The position numbers and the translations under genes are program-made. Below the pieces are notes generated by a model. That model did not search any database, was not told where the DNA came from, and saw only the letters and a program-made list of their open reading frames with translations. A stretch of 10,223 nt of DNA from an uncultured Eubacteriales bacterium (GTDB lineage: Bacteria; Bacillota; Clostridia; Peptostreptococcales; Anaerovoracaceae), in assembly GCA_902803185.1 (NCBI GenBank), contig CADCOV010000257.1, forward strand, positions 1 through 10,223. The letters run 5' to 3'. The first letter of the stretch is position 1, and every line of letters starts with the position of its first letter. Shown piece by piece: positions 6,901 through 10,223 of this stretch.

Positions 6901-8178
6901 CTTCATGCACTTCATGTCCTGGCCGCCGATGTCCAGGATGAAGTCCACGCCCGGCAGGAAGTAGTTCGCCGCCCGGAAATGGGCCATGGTCTCGATCTCG
7001 CCGAGATCCGCCTTGAAGGCGGCTTTGATCAGCCCCTCGCCGTAGCCGGTGGTGCAGGTGCGGGCGATGTAGGCCTCCTCAGGCAGTAGCCCATAGAGCT
7101 CCTTCAGCATGGAGCGGGTGGTCTCGATCGGATTTCCCTCGTTGCCGTGGTAATAGGAGTACAGCAGGTACCCCTCCTCGTCGGTCAGGGTGGCCTTGGT
7201 GGTGGTGGAACCGGCGTCGATGCCCAGGAAGACCGGGCCCTTCGCCGTGGTGATCGGCCGGCGCTTCACCTTGTCCTTGTCGTGGCGGGCCAGGAAGTCC
7301 TCGTAGGCTTCCTTGTTCTCGAAGAGCGGCGCGATGCGGCGGGTGTCCGCCAGGAGCGCCGGGTCCGCGTTCATGAGCTTGTCCACCAGCTCCTGCAGGG
7401 AGATCTCCTCCGCCTTCTCCGCCAGCATGGCGGCGCCGATGGCGACGAAGAACCGGGAGTTCTCCGGGAAGATGACCTGGTCCTCCGTGAGGTGCAGGGT
7501 CTCGATGAACCGCTCTCTGAGCTCGCTCATGAAGGACAGCGGGCCGCCCAAAAAGGCCACGTTGCCCTTGATCGGGTGGCCGCAGGCCAGGCCGCTGATG
7601 GTCTGGTTGACCACCGCCTGGAAGATGGAGGCCGCCAGGTCCTCAATGGCCGCGCCGTCGTTGATCAGCGGCTGGATGTCCGTCTTGGCGAAGACGCCGC
7701 AGCGGGCCGCGATCGGGTAGATCATCTTGTGGTGCTTGGCCGCCTCGTTCAGGCCGTTCGGATCCGTGTTCAGCAGGATCGACATCTGGTCGATGAAGGC
7801 GCCGGTGCCGCCGGCGCAGCTGCCGTTCATCCGCTGCTCGATGGTGGCGCCGTAGAAGGTGATCTTGGCGTCCTCGCCGCCCAGCTCGATGGCCACGTCC
7901 GTCCGCGGGATCAAAGTCTCCACGGCCTTGCTGCAGGTGATGACCTCCTGCTCGAAGCGGACGCCCAGCACGTTGGCCAGGGCCAGGCCGCCGGAGCCGG
8001 TGATGATCGGTCTCACCTTGATGTCTCCGAACTTCCCGTACATGTCCTCCATGAGCTCCCTGGCCTTCTCCAAAACGTCGGACATGTGGCGCTCGTAACG
8101 GGAATACAGGATGTTCTGTTCCTCATCGGTCAGCACCAGCTTGACGGTGGTGGAGCCGATATCGATTCCTAAATACAT
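3919..8178 (-). CDS. Giant acyl-CoA dehydratase activase-like protein: two activator ATPases fused to two HgdB-like modules
   Basis: A 1419-residue protein of the BadF/BadG/BcrA/HgdC activase superfamily with a DUF2229/HgdB-like C-terminal half. Activator module 1 (about 1-260) has [11 protein letters not shown] at 3-13, ELGGED at 98-103 and candidate iron-sulfur cysteines C121 (NGSCAGGTG) and C160. Module 2 (about 315-580) has [11 protein letters not shown] at 318-328, DIGGQD at 416-421, C441 (NEACSSGCG) and C480 (GTRCTVF). A linker has C602-x2-C605-x3-C609 and C628. Two HgdB-like segments follow, marked by DTACYP at 715-720 and NDACYP at 1055-1060. In characterised relatives the activator dimer uses ATP to push low-potential electrons into a 2-hydroxyacyl-CoA dehydratase or benzoyl-CoA reductase. 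The substrate here is unknown. I chose the ATG at 8178 because AGAGG lies 7 bases upstream and the protein then begins MYLGIDIGS. An ATG 69 bases further upstream lacks a ribosome binding site. It is a single gene with its own promoter, and no dehydratase subunits are nearby. Family is certain, role is not. Confidence 0.93.
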   Translation of the reverse strand: MYLGIDIGSTTVKLVLTDEEQNILYSRYERHMSDVLEKARELMEDMYGKFGDIKVRPIITGSGGLALANVLGVRFEQEVITCSKAVETLIPRTDVAIELGGEDAKITFYGATIEQRMNGSCAGGTGAFIDQMSILLNTDPNGLNEAAKHHKMIYPIAARCGVFAKTDIQPLINDGAAIEDLAASIFQAVVNQTISGLACGHPIKGNVAFLGGPLSFMSELRERFIETLHLTEDQVIFPENSRFFVAIGAAMLAEKAEEISLQELVDKLMNADPALLADTRRIAPLFENKEAYEDFLARHDKDKVKRRPITTAKGPVFLGIDAGSTTTKATLTDEEGYLLYSYYHGNEGNPIETTRSMLKELYGLLPEEAYIARTCTTGYGEGLIKAAFKADLGEIETMAHFRAANYFLPGVDFILDIGGQDMKCMKIKDGAIYNIMLNEACSSGCGSFLETYAKSVNLDTRQFAKEALFADHPVDLGTRCTVFMNSKVKQAQKEGAQIGDISAGLSYSVIKNALYKVIKLRNTDEAGEKIVVQGGTFLNNAVLRALEDILGKNVVRPDIAGLMGAYGCSLIAQEHFVPGTRSALISKDELETFTVTHSNGRCHGCENQCILTINRFSDGSRFITGNRCEKGAGVQAKSHDLPDLYAYKVERLFDYRPLDEAFAARGTVGIPRVLNMYEDYPFWFTLLTQLEFRVVLSPQSSKKLYEKGMDSISSDTACYPAKLVHGHIKWLVEQGIKEIFYPCLNYEQNEDETAPNHYNCPIVATYPESVANNMDDLFEENGVAFHHPFLPYDDDKRLVKALAEEFRSRGIGKAEIAEAVKAARAEQHHFKEDVRAKGEEAIRFAREHGKKMVVLAGRPYHLDPEINHGINKLIGSFDLVVLSEDSVCHMGKMPRPVRVLDQWVYHSRLYKAAEFVGRYDDIELVQLNSFGCGLDAVTTDEVEEICNQNNKMYTVLKIDEVSNLGAIKIRIRSLKAAMEERDKNDVHADPHPHKYERKLFTEQMRKQQYTMLIPQMSPIHFKYLQPALTACGYNAVLLPPVDKNSVNEGLRYINNDACYPTIVTLGQIISALKSGEYDLDHTAVFMSQTGGGCRASNYVALLRKALKDLGMEQIPVVSFNMVGLEKNPGFSIDANMGAKLVIGAVYGDLMMRLLYATRPYEKVPGTCQALMDKWEGPIIENTLHFKKKVYEQNLRDIVRDFDAVERTGAVKPKVGVVGEILVKYHPNANNNIVDIIEEEGGEAVVLDLIDFFLYGFYSKKFNYEHLSGSYKQMMINQAAIKAVEILRKPMRKALRESVHFTEPFYIHETAEAATEVVSLGNQCGEGWLLTGEMIELIHSGCENIVCLQPFACLPNHVIGKGMMKAMRRLNPRANIAAIDYDPGASDVNQLNRIKLMMATAHKNLDKKLAAEAAKAAKEA

Positions 8179-8234
8179 TATTATTCCTCTCTGTCGGCCG
8201 CCGCACAGCAGCGGTCGTTTGTTATTTATCTCAA

Positions 8235-8254
8235 GCGGGGCCGGCATCCCCCGC
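8235..8254 (-). promoter_or_regulatory. GC-rich hairpin in the activase leader
   Basis: The predicted activase transcript has a leader of about 137 nt (from about 8315 to 8179). In it, GCGGGG (8249-8254 read on the minus strand) pairs with CCCCGC (8235-8240) around an 8-base loop. A smaller CCGC/GCGG hairpin lies nearer the ribosome binding site. Neither is followed by a T run, so they are not terminators. A regulatory role is possible but unproven, and I recognised no known riboswitch. Confidence 0.3.
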
Positions 8255-8321
8255 CGGTCTCGTCACTCTTACATATTTACCCGGAAATCTCGCTTTTAGT
8301 CAGGCCCCGGCACAACAGGAC

Positions 8322-8350
8322 ATTATACCAAATCAGGGTAAAAATATCAA
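8322..8350 (-). promoter_or_regulatory. Near-consensus sigma-A promoter of the activase gene
   Basis: On the minus strand, TTGATA (8345-8350) and a perfect TATAAT (8322-8327) are separated by exactly 17 bases, inside an AT-rich island between the MATE terminator and the activase gene. The predicted start is near 8315. This suggests strong constitutive transcription unless a factor acts in the long leader. Confidence 0.85.
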
Positions 8351-8372
8351 TATTTCCGCACAGGTGTTCCCC

Positions 8373-8413
8373 AAAAGCAAGCGGCCGGCGCATCCCTTTC
8401 GATGTGCCGGCCG
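8373..8413 (-). terminator. Intrinsic terminator of the MATE transporter gene
   Basis: On the minus strand, CGGCCGGC (8406-8413) pairs with GCCGGCCG (8382-8389). The stem continues, after one A/C mismatch, with CATC/GATG around a GAAAGG loop, and is followed by CTTGCTTTT. It begins about 13 bases after the stop codon of the transporter gene. Confidence 0.85.
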
Positions 8414-8426
8414 GATCGTTTTGTTC

Positions 8427-9848
8427 TCAGGCGCCGATGACCTCTTCCCCCTCCTCCGGGAGCGGATCGTCCAGCGGCTTGATGTCGGTCCTGTAAAGGT
8501 GCCGCAGCATGATGACCAGGTAGGTACAACCCAGGATCTCAGCCAGCGGAAAGGCCCACCAGCAGGCAGCGACGCCGCCCATCCGGTACAGGATGAAGGC
8601 CAGCGGCAGGATGCCGACGAGCTGGCGGATCAGGGAGCTGAACAGGCTGTAGACGCCGTGCCCCGTGGACTGATAGAGCGTGGAGGTGATGATGCCGAAG
8701 GCCGCCGGCAGGAAGCACCAGCTGATGGTGCGGAAGGCCGGGATGCCCACGGCAAGCATGTTCTCGTCCGCGTCGAAGATCCTGAGGAACAGGTCCGGGA
8801 TCAGGTGGAACAGGATGCAGCCGATGGACATGATCGTGAACGCAACGCCCAGACAGAGCTTATAGGTATGCATGAGGCGCTTGCGGTCCCTTGCGCCGTA
8901 GTTGTAGCCCATGATCGGCATGGAGCCCTGGTTGAGGCCGAAGACCGGCATGAAGACGAAGCTTTGGAGCTTCTGATAGACGCCCAGGACGGCCACCGCG
9001 GTGGTCTCCGCCGCCAGGATGGTGTTCAGGCCGATCATCATGAAGGAACCGATGGCCTGCATGACGATGGAAGGAAGCGATACGGCGTAGATGTCCTTCA
9101 CCACGCCCCAGTCCATCCGGTAGCCCCTGAGGCGGATCTTGACCGCGTGTTCTCTGGTCTTGATGATGTAGGTCGCGATGCAGAGGGACACGAACTGACC
9201 GAAGACGGTGGCGATGGCGGCGCCGGCGACGCCCATCTTCGGGGCGCCCAGGAGGCCGAAGATCAGCACCGGGTGCATGACGACGTTCACCAGCGCGCCG
9301 GAAAGCGAGCAGATCATAGGCCCCAGCATGTTGCCGGTGGACTGCATCACCTTCTCCAGGATGACCTCCACGGAGGCGAAGAGGCTGACGGACAAAACCA
9401 GGCGCATGTAGGTGCAGCCGTATTCGAAAATCGTCGGATCGTCAGTGAAGTGGCGCATGAACGGCACCGTCAGGAAGGTGCCGGCCAGCAGGAAGATCAG
9501 ATAGTTGAACAGGCCGATGCGGATGCTGATGCTGGCGGCGAGGTCCGCCTCCTCGTTCCGCTTGGCGCCCAGGCGCCTCGCGATCAAAGAGTTGACGCCG
9601 ACGCCGGAACCCACGGTCACGGAGATCATCAGCATCTGGGCCGGCATGACGAAGGAGACCGCGGTCAGCGCGTCCTGGCCGATCCGGGCCACGAAGATGC
9701 TGTCTACGATGTTATACAGTGCGGCGATGGTCATGGAGAGGATCGCCGGCCAGGCCATGGAAGCCAAGAGCCTGCCGATCGGCGCGGTGCCCATCTTGTC
9801 GGACTCTCTCTTGATCGTTGGCTTAGTTTCTCTGATTTCCTGATCCAT
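8427..9848 (-). CDS. MATE-family multidrug/Na+ (or H+) antiporter
   Basis: A 473-residue polytopic membrane protein of the usual length for MATE exporters (about 450-480 residues, 12 membrane helices in two homologous six-helix bundles). The first bundle starts after a polar N-terminal tail (1-22) with PIGRLLASMAWPAILSM at 23-39 and YNIVDSIFVARIG at 45-57, typical of the prokaryotic NorM/DinF/MepA group. The second starts near IYAVSLPSIVMQAIGS at 253-268 and includes FGLNQGSMPIMGYNYGAR at 303-320, a conserved MATE segment. The C-terminal tail is short and acidic. Such proteins export cationic drugs or metabolites in exchange for Na+ or H+. The substrate cannot be predicted here. AAGGAG lies 11 bases before the ATG, slightly far but usable. 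The gene sits directly behind the rnpB terminator with no visible promoter of its own, and ends in a strong terminator. Confidence 0.93.
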   Translation of the reverse strand: MDQEIRETKPTIKRESDKMGTAPIGRLLASMAWPAILSMTIAALYNIVDSIFVARIGQDALTAVSFVMPAQMLMISVTVGSGVGVNSLIARRLGAKRNEEADLAASISIRIGLFNYLIFLLAGTFLTVPFMRHFTDDPTIFEYGCTYMRLVLSVSLFASVEVILEKVMQSTGNMLGPMICSLSGALVNVVMHPVLIFGLLGAPKMGVAGAAIATVFGQFVSLCIATYIIKTREHAVKIRLRGYRMDWGVVKDIYAVSLPSIVMQAIGSFMMIGLNTILAAETTAVAVLGVYQKLQSFVFMPVFGLNQGSMPIMGYNYGARDRKRLMHTYKLCLGVAFTIMSIGCILFHLIPDLFLRIFDADENMLAVGIPAFRTISWCFLPAAFGIITSTLYQSTGHGVYSLFSSLIRQLVGILPLAFILYRMGGVAACWWAFPLAEILGCTYLVIMLRHLYRTDIKPLDDPLPEEGEEVIGA

Positions 9849-9865
9849 GTGGGAAGATACTCCTT

Positions 9866-9891
9866 AAAAATGAAAACGCGCAGGGCGCGTT
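9866..9891 (-). terminator. Intrinsic terminator of rnpB, abutting the MATE ribosome binding site
   Basis: On the minus strand, AACGCGC and GCGCGTT form a perfect 7-bp stem around a CCT loop, followed by TTCATTTTT. The T run touches the AAGGAG ribosome binding site of the MATE gene (9860-9865) with no bases between. Any MATE mRNA starting at the rnpB promoter must therefore pass through this hairpin, which could limit or regulate MATE expression. Confidence 0.82.
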
Positions 9892-9906
9892 ATCTGTAGC
9901 GAAAAA

Positions 9907-10223
9907 AGTTAAGGGCGGATCTGTAAGCCGGGTTCTGTCTTGGACGATCATCTATCTGTGGCGCTTCATTGCTGGGCGCTCTAGCGGTCCACCTTGCGGG
10001 CGGTGACGGGCCGCCACCACATATGCCCGATTTCGACCTTGCTCCGGATGGGGTTTACACGGCCGCCATGTCTCCATGACGCCGGTGAGCTCTTACCTCA
10101 CCATTTCAACCTTACCACAGCCAAACTGTTTCGGCGGAATGTTTCTGTTGCACTTTCCCTATAGTTGCCTACGCCGGACGTTATCCGGCATCCCTGCCCT
10201 GTGGAGCCCGGACTTTCCTCATG
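9907..10223 (-). ncRNA. rnpB: RNase P RNA (type A-like), 5' end cut by the window edge
   Basis: This is the catalytic RNA of RNase P, which removes 5' leaders from pre-tRNAs. Read on the minus strand, the visible part starts with GAGGAAAGTCCGGGCTCC followed by ACAGGGCAGGG, the universal P4 5' strand and adjoining region. Further in are AAAGTGCAACAGA, GGTAAGAGCTCACCGG, GGAGCAAGGTCGAAAT and GATAGATGATC. The end is GACAGAACCCGGCTTACAG, which supplies the other strand of P4. The layout matches the ancestral type A fold rather than the Bacillus type B. By comparison with E. coli, the first roughly 60 nt (P1, P2 and part of P3) and the promoter lie beyond the window. The exact mature 3' end is uncertain by several bases. 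A GC hairpin terminator follows at 9866-9891. Confidence 0.96.

Noticed and set aside
7147..8172. A 341-codon open frame on the plus strand
   Set aside because: Same cause: it is antisense to the N-terminal activator module, which carries the ATPase and cysteine motifs. No family is recognisable in the plus-strand product.
8179..8247. A 23-residue N-terminal extension of the activase from the ATG at 8247
   Set aside because: There is no ribosome binding site before that ATG, the extension covers the GC hairpins of the leader, and the family N-terminus starts with the ATPase motif directly after the ATG at 8178.
8364..9899. A 511-codon open frame on the plus strand opposite the MATE gene
   Set aside because: The product is highly polar and rich in H, D, Q, E and G, with no motif. 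The minus strand encodes an obvious 12-helix transporter. The frame also runs across two terminator hairpins.

Overview
The window looks like a chromosomal segment of a GC-rich (roughly 60% G+C by eye, not computed) strictly anaerobic Gram-positive bacterium, most likely of the Clostridia. The reasons are a Gram-positive type LexA box (GAAC-N4-GTTC) in front of recA, the Firmicutes-style pgsA-cinA-recA order, strong GGAGG-type ribosome binding sites, a type-A-like RNase P RNA, and a giant 2-hydroxyacyl-CoA dehydratase activase-like protein of a family typical of anaerobes. Every supported gene lies on the minus strand, so transcription runs from the right end of the window to the left. No mobile elements, CRISPR arrays, tRNAs or rRNAs were seen.

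In transcription order the layout is as follows. The RNase P RNA gene (rnpB, 5' end cut by the window edge) ends in an intrinsic terminator, and the ribosome binding site of a MATE-family efflux transporter follows directly. The transporter ends in its own strong terminator. A near-consensus promoter then drives a 1419-residue protein with two BcrA/HgdC-type activator ATPase modules followed by two HgdB-like modules. A second near-consensus promoter drives yebC, which starts with GTG and ends in a clean terminator. Between yebC and pgsA lies about 380 bases without a protein gene. It holds a perfect 8-bp inverted repeat, a promoter, and a predicted RNA of about 178 nt whose ends pair with each other, resembling 6S RNA. 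Then come pgsA (phosphatidylglycerophosphate synthase), a small GC hairpin, cinA (NMN amidase family), and recA (3' end cut by the window edge) with its own promoter and LexA operator.

The left part (pgsA, cinA, recA) is conserved housekeeping: phospholipid synthesis, pyridine nucleotide salvage, and recombination with SOS control. The most interesting parts are the duplicated, fused activase, which has no dehydratase partner genes in the window, and the structured RNA locus upstream of pgsA. I did not find a clear new multi-gene defence or metabolic system here.
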